A stretch of 64,000 nucleotides of DNA from Paenibacillus tengchongensis (GTDB taxonomy: Bacteria; Bacillota; Bacilli; Paenibacillales; Paenibacillaceae). Below are positions 1 to 8,301 of this stretch, one piece after another. The stretch's first letter is position 1. Each line of letters starts with the position of its first letter. The translations under genes and the position numbers were made by a program. Under the pieces are notes generated by a model. That model did no database searches. It had not been told where the DNA came from and saw only the letters and a program-made list of their open reading frames with translations. The stretch lies in the NCBI RefSeq assembly GCF_008973665.1, contig NZ_WACP01000002.1, forward strand, positions 248,001 through 312,000, given 5' to 3'.

Positions 1-2
1 CT

Positions 3-845
3 GTCGATTACCTGCTGAAGCCGGTAACCTCCCAGCGGCTGGGCAAGACGCTGGAACGGCTCGTCGAGAGCCCGGAGCCCGGCGGGATAGAGACAGCCGC
101 TCCGGAGGGGAGTGGCCGGCAGCAGGCGATACTGTGCTTCAAGCGGCTGGAATTTCTGGACAGCGAGGAGCCCGGCCGCAAGCTGCAGTGGAGGACGAGC
201 AAGGCTCAGGAGGTCTTTGCGCTGCTGCTTCATCATCAGGGGCAATGGATTCTCAAGGATACCATCGTGGATCTGATCTGGCCGGATTTCAAGCCGGAGA
301 AGGCACTGACTAACCTGCACACCACGGTATACCATATCCGCAGGCTGATCAAAACCTGGAATATGGATGTGGTTGTCGAATTCTCGCAGGAGCGGTACCG
401 GCTGCTGATGCGGAATGTGCTGCTGGATACGCAGCAATTCGAGGAAGGCTGGCAGGGCGATAGGGTGCGGACAGAAGAAGAATGGCATCGCCGGGAAGCG
501 GTGCTCGCGCTGTACCGCGGCGACTATTTGGGCGAGCATCATTACGGCTGGGCGGAGACGCGGCGCAAGGAGCTGCAGGCACGTTACCTGCAGATGGCGC
601 TGCGTTCGGCGGAATACGAGCTGGACGCCCTGCGTCCGCGCCAGGCGCTGGGCCGGCTGCTCGCCTTGCAGGAGATCGATCCTTACTCGGAGGAGATCTG
701 CCGGCTTGCGCTGCGCAGCTATGCGGATATCGGTGATTTGCTCGGCTTCCGGAAGCATTATGACAAATATAAGGAACTGCTGGAAAGCGAACTGGGCATC
801 CGCCCGGACCGGATGATGGAAAGCTGGGTTCTGGGACTTTTTTGA
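3..845 (+). CDS. Response regulator with BTAD/SARP-type output domain (5' truncated by window)
   Basis: The reading frame is open from base 3, so the N-terminus lies outside the window. The first visible residues (VDYLLKPV) are the end of a receiver domain: the conserved Lys-Pro that closes beta5/alpha5. A linker of about 35 residues follows, then a winged-helix DNA-binding region (from about FKRLEFLD to the RYRLL motif). The C-terminal 150 residues are rich in alpha-helix and typical of a bacterial transcriptional activation domain (ending in ELGIRPDRMMESW). This receiver + wHTH + BTAD order is common in Paenibacillus two-component regulators. The cognate kinase and target genes are not visible. 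No strong terminator follows, and the next gene begins about 200 bp later, so it could be the last gene of an upstream operon. Family assignment is firm; its targets are unknown. Confidence 0.85.
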   Translation, partial: VDYLLKPVTSQRLGKTLERLVESPEPGGIETAAPEGSGRQQAILCFKRLEFLDSEEPGRKLQWRTSKAQEVFALLLHHQGQWILKDTIVDLIWPDFKPEKALTNLHTTVYHIRRLIKTWNMDVVVEFSQERYRLLMRNVLLDTQQFEEGWQGDRVRTEEEWHRREAVLALYRGDYLGEHHYGWAETRRKELQARYLQMALRSAEYELDALRPRQALGRLLALQEIDPYSEEICRLALRSYADIGDLLGFRKHYDKYKELLESELGIRPDRMMESWVLGLF

Positions 846-1047
846 TTGCAGGAAGAACTGGAAAGCCATAGAATTTAGTTGGACCTTATCAGAGACAATA
901 TAACTGCCGCCCGCTCTATGAGACAGCAGCGGATACCGGTTTCATTTAGTCCGCATTAACCGGCTGATGCTGCGGAGAGATGAAACGATCGGCGGGTTGC
1001 CGCGTATCAGTTGCATAGACACAGCGATCAGAAGGGAAGGGATTGGA

Positions 1048-1266
1048 ATGGATAACGGGATGCAGGTCGTCCTCTTTGAGAAATTACCGAACGGCGACTT
1101 AACCATTATCGAAGAGCGCGTATGGAGCATGAATATGATTACGGCGCTTGAGCATGTGAATTATATTGTGGTCAGCGGACGGGAGTACGAGGCGGTGGAA
1201 GGCCGGCTGAATGTAGACGAAGGCAAGCTGGAGCTGCTGCTCGTCCCGATGCGCTCGGAAGGCTAA
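1048..1266 (+). CDS. Small conserved-looking protein, first gene of the ATP-grasp/K+ channel operon
   Basis: A 72-residue protein with no signal peptide or membrane segment. It reads as alternating beta-strand and helix (VVLFEKLPNGDLTIIEERV; later YIVVSGREYEAVEGRL). I do not recognise the family. An ATG at 967 extends the frame, but the ATG at 1048 follows a GAAGGGAAGGGA ribosome site at normal spacing and is preferred. It ends 21 bp before the next gene and shares its direction, so it is probably the first gene of the operon running to 5284. Function unknown; a small cytosolic accessory factor is the most that can be inferred. Confidence 0.65.
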   Translation: MDNGMQVVLFEKLPNGDLTIIEERVWSMNMITALEHVNYIVVSGREYEAVEGRLNVDEGKLELLLVPMRSEG

Positions 1267-1287
1267 GGCCAGGAAGGAGAACTCATA

Positions 1288-1998
1288 ATGGAAAAGGATG
1301 AAAACGCCAAGCCGAAGGAAACGTCCTCCCGCTTCTTCACCCCTGACGGGAAGCCGCTGCGCGTCCTCTCCACGTCGCTGGGGATCGCGCTCCTGGCGAA
1401 CGCGATGTTTATTCCCGGCGGCGCCGGCGCCGCAGCAGGAGGCTCCGCCGAGGAGCCCAAGCTGGTGTCGTGGTCGACGGAAGAGGTCAAGGCTTACTTT
1501 GACCCCAATGTAGACTGGAACATTCCCTACCCTGAGGAGAATGCCGAAGAAGTGGAACAGCAGGGAACGGGAGCGGTGACCTCCGGAGGAACGACGGTCA
1601 TCAACAATTACGGCGGCTATAATTCCGGCTTCGGCTGGGATGATCTGCTGCTCTACCACATGCTGTTCAACAACGGTTCGTATTACTCCTCCAGAGGCTG
1701 GTACAATGACCGGCCCACTTATTACGGCGGAACACGGACCACCTATAAGCCGCCGACTTACAGCAGCGGCAGCTTTCAGAACAAGCCGGTTGCCGGCTCG
1801 GTAGCGAAGCCGAAGACCTCCACATCGGCGACCGGATCCATTACACGAAGAAACACATCGACCAAGTCCGGCGGAGTGGGCGGCACTTCCAGCGGCTTAG
1901 GCTCCTCCAAGAGCTCCAGTTCGAGCTCCAGCTCCAAGTCCGGATCGGTGTCGCGGTCAGGCTCCGGCTCGAGCAAGAGCAGCGGGTTCGGCGGATGA
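1288..1998 (+). CDS. Membrane-anchored protein with Ser/Gly-rich tail ending GFGG, next to ATP-grasp ligase
   Basis: A 236-residue protein. Residues 1-25 are charged and about residues 25-50 form a single hydrophobic segment followed by Ala/Gly, so it is probably a signal anchor with the rest outside the cytoplasm. Residues 55-90 are acidic. Residues 100-150 are rich in Gly, Tyr and Asn (INNYGGYNSGFGWDD). The last 60 residues are low-complexity Ser/Gly/Lys with a run of eight serines, ending in SSGFGG. The stop codon overlaps the start of the ATP-grasp gene by ATGA, implying translational coupling. The placement recalls E. coli YgiB-YgiC and YjfM-YjfC, where a DUF1190 protein sits beside a glutathionylspermidine-synthase-like enzyme. 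I cannot show homology to DUF1190 from sequence alone. Confidence 0.7.
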   Translation: MEKDENAKPKETSSRFFTPDGKPLRVLSTSLGIALLANAMFIPGGAGAAAGGSAEEPKLVSWSTEEVKAYFDPNVDWNIPYPEENAEEVEQQGTGAVTSGGTTVINNYGGYNSGFGWDDLLLYHMLFNNGSYYSSRGWYNDRPTYYGGTRTTYKPPTYSSGSFQNKPVAGSVAKPKTSTSATGSITRRNTSTKSGGVGGTSSGLGSSKSSSSSSSSKSGSVSRSGSGSSKSSGFGG

Positions 1999-3212
1999 CA
2001 GGGACGGAAAGCGTATTCCGGTTCATCGATAACACGCAGCTGGAGCGTTCACCCCGGGTAGAGAAGCTGCGTGAGCTGGGCTTCACCTGGCCCGATCTGG
2101 AGGATGAGGAGTATTGGCTGGACGCCGTTGCGGTGCTCCGCGGGGACGTGTACCGGGAGCTTATGCAGGCAGCGGAGAGTCTGTGGCTGATCCTCGACAA
2201 GGCGGTCCGCTATGTCCACCGGCGTCATGACCTGTATGATCTGATCGGCATCCCGCCTGTTCTCTGGCAAATGCTTGACGATTGCCCTTTGCCGGAGCCG
2301 GGGCTGATCAGCCGCTATGCCCGGTTTGATTTTGCCGTGGCGGATGACGGCGCGATCAAGCTGCTGGAGCTGAATGCCGATACGCCTACCGGCTATGTTG
2401 AAGCGTCCATTGCCACGCCATGGATTTGTGAACAGTCGGGAGTAGCCAGCCCCAATGCGGCGATGAAGGATTTGCTGGCGGCAGCCTGGAGCATTGAACG
2501 CCCGGATACGGCGGCTTGTGTAGCCTACGGCTCGCATATGGAAGACTCGGGGACCATCGATGCGTTGGTGAAGCACAGCGGTCTTGATATTCAGTGTGTC
2601 GACTGTCTCGATCTTTGGATCGACGAAGGCGTGGTGCGCGTCGGCGAAGAAGTAATCATTGAGCGGATGTTTGCGCTGTATCCGAAGGAGTGGATGGCGG
2701 TCGATGAGGGCGGCGATGCGCTGGCCTATGCCATCGAGACCGGCAAGCTGCAATTGTTCAATGGGCCCCACAGCATTCTGCTGCAATCCAAAGGCCTGGT
2801 CGCTGCAGTCTGGGGCATGTATGAGCTGGGCCTCCTGTTCAGTGACGAGGAGCGGGAAGCCATTTCGCGGTACCTCCTGCCTACCTACAACAAGCCGGTA
2901 TTTACAGGCGGCTTTGTGTCCAAATCCGTGTTCGGGCGCGAAGGCGGTTCCGTGCGCCTGTTCGACGAAGAAGGGACGCTGGAGCTGGAGGATGAAGAGG
3001 GCTTCGACAGCAGCGTATTATTTCCAACTGTGTATCAAAAGAGAACCGAGCTGGCCCGGATTAACACGGCGGATGGGGAATTGCACCTTCTGACCGGCCT
3101 GTTTGTCCTAAACGGGCAGCCCTGCGGATTGCTTGGCCGTGCCGGCGGACCGATAACGGGCAATGCCAGCCATTTTATCGCGCTAGGAGTGAGCGAGCTT
3201 GATGAAGAATAA
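1995..3212 (+). CDS. Glutathionylspermidine synthase-like ATP-grasp amidoligase (YgiC/YjfC family)
   Basis: 405 residues, about the usual length of stand-alone YgiC/YjfC-type C-terminal synthase domains. No amidase domain is fused. Family hallmarks are visible: KLLELNADTPTGYVEAS (the ATP-grasp acidic/Asn motif), a GPHSILLQSKGLVAAVW segment matching the family's 'sNKal.plLW' region, LLPTYNKPVFTGGFVSK, and FGREGGSVRL at the ATP-binding loop. Such enzymes form an amide bond between a carboxylate and an amine with ATP hydrolysis. The true substrates of this subfamily are not established, and Firmicutes generally lack glutathionylspermidine. The start ATG overlaps the upstream stop (ATGA) and the 3' end overlaps the next gene. 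The operon, with DUF350 and a K+ channel, resembles the E. coli yjf arrangement. Family confident; reaction uncertain. Confidence 0.9.
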   Translation: MTGTESVFRFIDNTQLERSPRVEKLRELGFTWPDLEDEEYWLDAVAVLRGDVYRELMQAAESLWLILDKAVRYVHRRHDLYDLIGIPPVLWQMLDDCPLPEPGLISRYARFDFAVADDGAIKLLELNADTPTGYVEASIATPWICEQSGVASPNAAMKDLLAAAWSIERPDTAACVAYGSHMEDSGTIDALVKHSGLDIQCVDCLDLWIDEGVVRVGEEVIIERMFALYPKEWMAVDEGGDALAYAIETGKLQLFNGPHSILLQSKGLVAAVWGMYELGLLFSDEEREAISRYLLPTYNKPVFTGGFVSKSVFGREGGSVRLFDEEGTLELEDEEGFDSSVLFPTVYQKRTELARINTADGELHLLTGLFVLNGQPCGLLGRAGGPITGNASHFIALGVSELDEE

Positions 3213-3849
3213 GGGAACCCGGGCCGGCAGAGCCCGCACCGGAATGCTGCTCGCGCTGCTGCTGACAGCGGTTATGCTGCTCAGCGCTTGCGGCAATCAG
3301 GACAGTGTGTTTCATACCGGCCCCTCGGGGGAAACGACTGACAGCGTGGCGACCGTACCGTGGGATTATCGCGTGGTGGAGAGCACGGTCGGCGACTTGG
3401 TCGGCAGCGACATGACGATCCTGCCCGACAACGAACTGCTGCCTAACGACAACAATTATGCCACCGGAGATAAAGTGTGGACGCTGCAGTTCATGGATGC
3501 CGAATTGACGACGGCGGCGGACCAGAAGAATGAGATCAGCCTTTCCGCCTGGGATACGCTGAAGACCTATCCGGACCAGCAGGCGGCCATTGATGATCTG
3601 TCCAACCTGAAGGTGTCGATTACAACGGATGTGGACCTGGTGGGCGTCTATCAGACAGAGTACCAGGGCAAGACGCGGAACTTCGCCGTACTGGAGCTGC
3701 CTTCGGGTAACCGGATCAAGCAGCCGGTCGACAATGACCGTTATAAGGCGCTGGAGAAACAGAAGACCGCCTCCGTCGTGCTGGAGGAAGTGCATGATTT
3801 TGCCGATTATGACTTGGCTTATGCAAAATTCAGGGGGTGGGCGAATTGA
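3202..3849 (+). CDS. Predicted lipoprotein in the ATP-grasp/DUF350 operon
   Basis: 215 residues with a basic N-terminus, a hydrophobic stretch and the lipobox LLSAC (Cys30), so it should be lipid-anchored on the outer face of the membrane. The mature part is a soluble alpha/beta domain (WDYRVVESTVGDLVG; VWTLQFMDAELTT; TEYQGKTRNFAVLEL) that I do not recognise. It resembles DUF4178-type beta-rich domains only superficially. The start is ATG 3202 (or TTG 3199) behind TAGGAG, inside the end of the ATP-grasp gene. The 3' end overlaps the DUF350 start by TTGA. This strict coupling suggests a role in the same membrane-associated process. Confidence 0.75.
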   Translation: MKNKGTRAGRARTGMLLALLLTAVMLLSACGNQDSVFHTGPSGETTDSVATVPWDYRVVESTVGDLVGSDMTILPDNELLPNDNNYATGDKVWTLQFMDAELTTAADQKNEISLSAWDTLKTYPDQQAAIDDLSNLKVSITTDVDLVGVYQTEYQGKTRNFAVLELPSGNRIKQPVDNDRYKALEKQKTASVVLEEVHDFADYDLAYAKFRGWAN

Positions 3850-4238
3850 CGATTGTAGTTAACCTGGTAGTCAGCGTATTGACGATCATTCTGCTGCAGG
3901 TGCTCGGGATGATTATCTTTCAATTAATGACGCCATTCAAAGACATGGAAGAGCTGAAGAAGGGCAATGTGGCGGTGGCGCTGGCGCTGGGCGGCAAGTT
4001 CCTGGCAACGGCAATCATCATCGGTGTGGCGGCCTACACGAACACCTCCATCTGGCACATGATGCTCTGGTTCGCCGTGGGCTATGTCTGCCTGATCGTG
4101 GCTTACTGGGTGTTTGAGCTGTTTACGCCGGGCTTCCGGATTTCGCAGGAGCTGGAGAAGGGCAACACGGCCGTGGGCACGATGCTCTGCCTTGTATTCG
4201 TCGGTACCGCCTTTGCGGTAAGCAGTCTGATTATTTAG
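3846..4238 (+). CDS. DUF350 family four-helix membrane protein (YjfL-like)
   Basis: 130 residues with four hydrophobic segments (about residues 5-27, 40-60, 70-92 and 105-130). It has the internal two-fold repeat typical of DUF350: ELKKGNVAVALALGGKFLA in the first half matches ELEKGNTAVGTMLCLVFVG in the second. I chose TTG 3846 because AGGGGGT at 3832-3838 is correctly spaced for it. A GTG at 3837 overlaps that ribosome site. The start overlaps the lipoprotein stop (TTGA). In enterobacteria DUF350 (YjfL) is encoded with a YjfC-type ATP-grasp enzyme, so the pairing here is a conserved association. Its transport or signalling role is not known. Confidence 0.88.
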   Translation: MTIVVNLVVSVLTIILLQVLGMIIFQLMTPFKDMEELKKGNVAVALALGGKFLATAIIIGVAAYTNTSIWHMMLWFAVGYVCLIVAYWVFELFTPGFRISQELEKGNTAVGTMLCLVFVGTAFAVSSLII

Positions 4239-4267
4239 CGGCAAATACGCGGGAGGCGGACGGACAG

Positions 4268-5284
4268 GTGCATTTTATCCTCAGAATCACCGGCAAGCTG
4301 ATGAAGTTCAAGAATAAGTCCATTGCACTGCTCATCCTGGCGTTCATCCTGCTGTGCGCAACGATCGCCTTCCTGCTGGAGCCGGATACCTTCGGTCAAT
4401 GGTTCAATGCCTTGTATTGGGTCCTGACCACGATGTCTACCGTAGGCTACGGGGATTTCTATGCCGCCACGCCGGTGGGCAGGCTGTTTACGATGTTCCT
4501 GTATATTTTCGGGATTGGCCTGCTCAGTCTGGTCATCGGCAAGATTGTCGAAGCATTTGGAGAAGTGCAGCGGAGGAGAGGAGCCGGAACGTTGAGCTTT
4601 CAAGGCAAAGATCATGTGGTGTTGATTAACTGGAGCCGCAAAACGCAGGCAGCGGTGGATGAAATTCTCTGCTATCAGCCGAAATGCCGGATTGTCATTA
4701 TCGACGAGAACGGGCGGCATCCGCTGGAACAGATGGAGCAGGTGCATTTCATCAGCGGGGACGGTTCTGCGGACGATATTTTGCAAAAGGCAAATATCCA
4801 TGAAGCCCGGGCGGCGATTATCTTCGGGGATACCCGGATCGACGAGCCTTCGCTGGTGGACGGCAAATCGCTGCTGATCGCTTCCAGCATTGAACGGATT
4901 GCACCGCAGGTGCACACCACCGTAGAGATTCTGCAGGAGAAGAATATCCAGAACTTCCGCCATGTTCATATCAATGAGTTCGTAGTGTCGCATGATGCCG
5001 TCTCCCGCCTTGCCGTGCGGTCGGCCCTGCAGGAAGGCAATTCCGAGGTAATCACCCAGCTGCTGAGCCGCCAGCATGGCGACGACATCTATGAAGTGCC
5101 GCGCGATCCTGCCTGGAGAACCTACGGCGACGCTTTTCATGCCTTGCTGCAGCAGGGGGCAACCCTGCTATCCGACCGTGGTGATCTTGGCATTAACCGC
5201 AAGCTGGAGCAGACGATTCCCGGCGATGCGAAGTTGTTTATTGTCTCCGATGATGAAACCTACCGGAGAATCAAAGGGCTATAG
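4268..5284 (+). CDS. Two-TM potassium channel with cytoplasmic RCK domain (MthK/YugO-like)
   Basis: 338 residues. TM1 is at about 18-36, the pore loop carries the K+ selectivity filter TVGYGD (residues 58-63), and TM2 is at about 70-93. A TrkA-N/RCK Rossmann domain (DHVVLINWSRKTQ; VIIDENG; HFISGDGSADDILQKA; AAIIFGD) and a C-terminal segment follow. The position-one glycines of a classical GxGxxG are absent (INWSRK), as in MthK-type RCK domains, which bind ions rather than needing NAD. The start is GTG 4268 behind GGGAGG; the internal ATG at 4301 lacks a ribosome site. It is the last gene of the operon and is followed by a strong terminator. Fusing a K+ channel to an ATP-grasp/DUF350 module points to membrane-potential or osmotic control linked to an unknown amide modification. 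Confidence 0.92.
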   Translation: MHFILRITGKLMKFKNKSIALLILAFILLCATIAFLLEPDTFGQWFNALYWVLTTMSTVGYGDFYAATPVGRLFTMFLYIFGIGLLSLVIGKIVEAFGEVQRRRGAGTLSFQGKDHVVLINWSRKTQAAVDEILCYQPKCRIVIIDENGRHPLEQMEQVHFISGDGSADDILQKANIHEARAAIIFGDTRIDEPSLVDGKSLLIASSIERIAPQVHTTVEILQEKNIQNFRHVHINEFVVSHDAVSRLAVRSALQEGNSEVITQLLSRQHGDDIYEVPRDPAWRTYGDAFHALLQQGATLLSDRGDLGINRKLEQTIPGDAKLFIVSDDETYRRIKGL

Positions 5285-5307
5285 GACTGAGGTATATCAA
5301 AAAACCG

Positions 5308-5354
5308 AGCCGGACAGCGATCCCTTCATTGAGGGTTGTTGTCCGGCTTTTTTC
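5308..5354 (+). terminator. Rho-independent terminator of the K+ channel operon
   Basis: A perfect 9-bp stem AGCCGGACA/TGTCCGGCT (5308-5316 with 5340-5348) encloses a smaller CCCT/AGGG hairpin and runs straight into a T tract. Confidence 0.9.
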
Positions 5355-5467
5355 GATTATCGGTGCTGACTATTGCGAACGGAATGTATGGATGTCTAGA
5401 TTACTGGAGGTATGGTAAAAATATTTTGAAAAAACCATTAAATTACACAATTCATACACATTTGGAG

Positions 5468-5473
5468 TATAAT
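5468..5473 (+). promoter_or_regulatory. Probable -10 box of the EPS operon promoter
   Basis: TATAAT lies in an unusually AT-rich stretch (about 5400-5520) upstream of the EPS operon. No convincing -35 box sits at 17 bp (TTACAC is 19 bp away). An alternative pair is TTGGAG (5462-5467) - 17 bp - TATACC. The region also contains the imperfect inverted repeat TACC...GGTA before the ribosome site. The exact start is uncertain. Confidence 0.45.
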
Positions 5474-5547
5474 TTGTGATATTTTATACCGTTATAAATG
5501 GTAGGGTGTGCATATAAAAACAGTAAGTCCACCCGGGAGGTGAACGT

Positions 5548-6720
5548 TTGGACAACAAGAACCTGAAAGTCAAAATCGCCGGAATGCTGTTCGTCCTTCT
5601 CCTGCTGGTCTCCTGTAAGGGAGGTACCAATGAGAGTGGAAATGCCAGTCCGGTTATACCGGACATTATAGCGTCAACCGCTCCTGCATCGCTGGAGCAG
5701 GCTCCTTCCGTAAGCTACAGCCGGGAGGAACAGGAGCTGCTGGCCTTCATTGACGCTCAGATGACGGGTCCTTACGGCGTGTATACCAATCGCATGGAGA
5801 CTGCGCAGTCGGACGGAGCCGCTACCGGTCATGAGGTGCTCAGCGAATCCGCCTCCCTGATGATGCAGAGTGCGGTGCAGCGGGGCGAGAGGGAACGCTT
5901 CACGCTGCTATGGAAGCAGGCCGCTCAAACCTTCGATATGAAGGGCGGGTTCAGCTACCGCTATAGCCCAAAGCACGGGAAGCAGTATTCCGTCAACGCT
6001 GCGGTCGATGATTTACGGCTGATTGGCGCCCTGCAGGCGGCCGGGGAGAAATTTCAGGAGAGCGGCTTTACACAGGCGGCCGAACAGTATGGACAGCGAT
6101 TTTATGAGCACAATGTGAAAAATGGATATATGTATGATTTTTATGACAATATTTACATGAATACCAACAAATTTATAACTTTGTGTTATATTAATCTAAG
6201 TGTGTTGCGAAATTTGTCGATTCCTAGCGACAGCGGCGGGATTCTGCTGCATAACATGACAGAAATATTGGAAGACGGATATATATCGGATCAATTTCCG
6301 TTTTATGAGACGCGGTTCGATTATGAGAGCGGCACTTACCGCTCAGAAAATATAAATACAGTGGAGTCCATGCTCAGCCTACTGCATTTGGCCGAAGCCG
6401 GCAGATATAACCTGCAGAGTCTCCGGTACATTAAGCAGCAGGTTGAGGCAGGAACGCTATACGGGCAATATACGCGGGACGGGGTGCCGGTAAACGATAT
6501 CCGGTCCACGGCGATTTATGCGCTGGCGGCGATGATTGGCCGGGCGGCCGGGGATGAGGACTTGTACCGCCGGGGGATTGAACGCATGAACGAATTCCGG
6601 ATTACCGACGGGACCAGTCCGCTCTTTGGCGGGTTCGGGAACGCAGAGACCGGAGAGGCCTATTCTTTTGACAATCTGATGGCACTGACGGCTTATTCCT
6701 ATGATCGACTGATCGACTAA
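5548..6720 (+). CDS. ydaJ: Lipoprotein glycoside hydrolase, GH8-like (YdaJ-type)
   Basis: 390 residues with lipobox LLVSC (Cys23), then a Ser/Pro/Ala linker and an alpha-helical domain. Two signatures recall the GH8/(alpha/alpha)6 fold: the GHEVLSESASLMMQSAV segment (family E(G/S)xxYGM-like helix) and VNAAVDDLRLIGALQAAG (family 'DADL.iA.AL' helix). Repeated aromatic and helix pairs continue to the C-terminus. It starts with TTG 5548 behind GGGAGGTG. It is the first gene of an EPS operon and corresponds to B. subtilis YdaJ and Listeria PssZ, which act on or release the exopolymer made by the neighbouring synthase. A hydrolase on the outer membrane face could trim the polymer as it emerges. The precise linkage cut is unknown. 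Confidence 0.72.
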   Translation: MDNKNLKVKIAGMLFVLLLLVSCKGGTNESGNASPVIPDIIASTAPASLEQAPSVSYSREEQELLAFIDAQMTGPYGVYTNRMETAQSDGAATGHEVLSESASLMMQSAVQRGERERFTLLWKQAAQTFDMKGGFSYRYSPKHGKQYSVNAAVDDLRLIGALQAAGEKFQESGFTQAAEQYGQRFYEHNVKNGYMYDFYDNIYMNTNKFITLCYINLSVLRNLSIPSDSGGILLHNMTEILEDGYISDQFPFYETRFDYESGTYRSENINTVESMLSLLHLAEAGRYNLQSLRYIKQQVEAGTLYGQYTRDGVPVNDIRSTAIYALAAMIGRAAGDEDLYRRGIERMNEFRITDGTSPLFGGFGNAETGEAYSFDNLMALTAYSYDRLID

Positions 6721-6744
6721 TGAAGTGAAGGAAGGTGACACCGC

Positions 6745-8301
6745 GTGAATGGCAACCTGGTAAAAACAACGCTGCGGCAGAGCATCCTTTATGCCGGCCT
6801 CCGTATTTCGCCCGCCGCCATGGCGGCATCCGGAGTGCTGCTGGTTACGATCGTGGCGCTGTTCGTCCCCCCGTTTATCGGGATGGCCGACAACGGCGAC
6901 TTTTTCCGCATTATATACAGCAACGGACTTTACTTTAACCTTCCTGATTATGACAGCCAATATTTCGGTTATTTCGTCAAGCAATATGGTATCTTTCAAT
7001 ATTACAACGAGAACGGCACGATGCTGCATTCCTCGCAATCGCTCTTTATCAAGCTGGCAATCGGGCTGAACAAGCTGTTCTTCAGCAGTACAGTGTTCGA
7101 TATCCGCTTTCAGGCGGCCATTTATCTGATGCTCTACGCAGCAGCTGTTTACTTGCTGGTGGAAGGGTTAACCTGTCGGATGTCCCGCAGGCGGGGAATG
7201 GCAGTGGCTGCGGCGGCCATCTTTATCTTCGGCGATACGGGATACACGGCGTATTTCAACTCCTTCTTCGGGGAGAGTGCCGTGATGATTACGATGACTC
7301 TTGTCTTCGCTTCCTGGCTGCTGCTGTACCGCAGACGTTACAACGATTATGCGCTGCTGTTCCTGCTGCTTGCCAGCACGCTGATTCTGACCACCTCCAA
7401 GCAGCAGAATGCGCCGGTGGGCATCATTGTCGGCATCCTGTCGGTGTCCCTCTTCTGGGTCCGCAAGGAGCGGCTCTTCCGCTGCCTCACGGCGGCCTCC
7501 GCCGCTGTCATGCTGCTGGCGGGTGTACTGACCTATCTGAACATTTCCGATGAGTTCGTCAATATTAACCAGTATCACGCGATGACCCGCGGTGTGCTGA
7601 TGACCTCCGAGAATCCCGAGAAGGCGCTGGAATCCCTCGGAATGGACAAGCAGTTTGCTATTCTCAAGGAAAACACATATTACGACCAGTACGGCACGGC
7701 AGATGTGAAGTCGGAAATTCTGCAGCAGGATTTCTTTAACCATTACGGCTTCGTATCGATCCTCAAATATTATGTGGCCCATCCGGGGCAGTTCGCTAAA
7801 ATCCTGGATACTGCGGCGGAAAGCGCCTATACGATCAAACCGGCGGCGATGGGCAACTATGAGAAGTCAGCCGGTCAGGAATTCCGCGCGCAGAGCCGCT
7901 TCTTCACCCTGTACAGCATCCTTAAAGAGAGTCTGGCGCCTAAGACCTTCAGCTTCATCCTGCTGTGGATGGCGGTTACGCTCGGGATGTATATGCCGTC
8001 CTTTGTGCAGGCTGTCAAGCTGCGCGATGCCAGGGGCATGCAGCGTCTGGTGCTGATTGCCGCTGCTATGCTTGTCGGTCTATCGGGCATCTTCGTGTCC
8101 ATTATCGGGGCGGGCGACGCCGATATTGCCAAGCACGAGTTCCTGTTCACCCTATCGTTTGACCTCGTCCTTGTGCTGACGGTGTCCGGGGTCGCGGGCC
8201 GCGTATTCGGCGCAGAACGCAAGTTCCCGGCTGCGAATTCACCGCGGCTGGGTCCGGCGGCAGCGGAAGGCTCCACTGCCGGAAAGGGCGTGAGTGCATG
8301 A
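6745..8301 (+). CDS. Polytopic membrane protein, GT-C/WsfD-like hexosyltransferase candidate in EPS operon
   Basis: 518 residues with roughly ten hydrophobic segments, starting at residues 20-45 and ending at about 470-490. Just after TM1 is an extracytoplasmic acidic motif GMADNGDFFRI, the kind of Asp-bearing first loop seen in GT-C glycosyltransferases, including the S-layer glycan hexosyltransferase WsfD. Further aromatic loops (NSFFGESAVM; TSKQQNAP) fit a lipid-linked sugar transferase. It starts with GTG 6745 behind AAGGAAGGTGAC and overlaps the next gene by ATGA. B. subtilis ydaJKLMN has no such gene, so this is an addition to the core locus. It may decorate the polymer or build a side branch. 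WsfD-like is my best guess; a flippase-like role cannot be excluded. Confidence 0.6.
   Translation: MNGNLVKTTLRQSILYAGLRISPAAMAASGVLLVTIVALFVPPFIGMADNGDFFRIIYSNGLYFNLPDYDSQYFGYFVKQYGIFQYYNENGTMLHSSQSLFIKLAIGLNKLFFSSTVFDIRFQAAIYLMLYAAAVYLLVEGLTCRMSRRRGMAVAAAAIFIFGDTGYTAYFNSFFGESAVMITMTLVFASWLLLYRRRYNDYALLFLLLASTLILTTSKQQNAPVGIIVGILSVSLFWVRKERLFRCLTAASAAVMLLAGVLTYLNISDEFVNINQYHAMTRGVLMTSENPEKALESLGMDKQFAILKENTYYDQYGTADVKSEILQQDFFNHYGFVSILKYYVAHPGQFAKILDTAAESAYTIKPAAMGNYEKSAGQEFRAQSRFFTLYSILKESLAPKTFSFILLWMAVTLGMYMPSFVQAVKLRDARGMQRLVLIAAAMLVGLSGIFVSIIGAGDADIAKHEFLFTLSFDLVLVLTVSGVAGRVFGAERKFPAANSPRLGPAAAEGSTAGKGVSA

Noticed and set aside
5400..5547. c-di-GMP riboswitch ahead of the EPS operon
   Set aside because: I looked for the GEMM core (CACGCACAGGGCAAACC-like) and did not find it; the region is simply AT-rich with promoter-like boxes.
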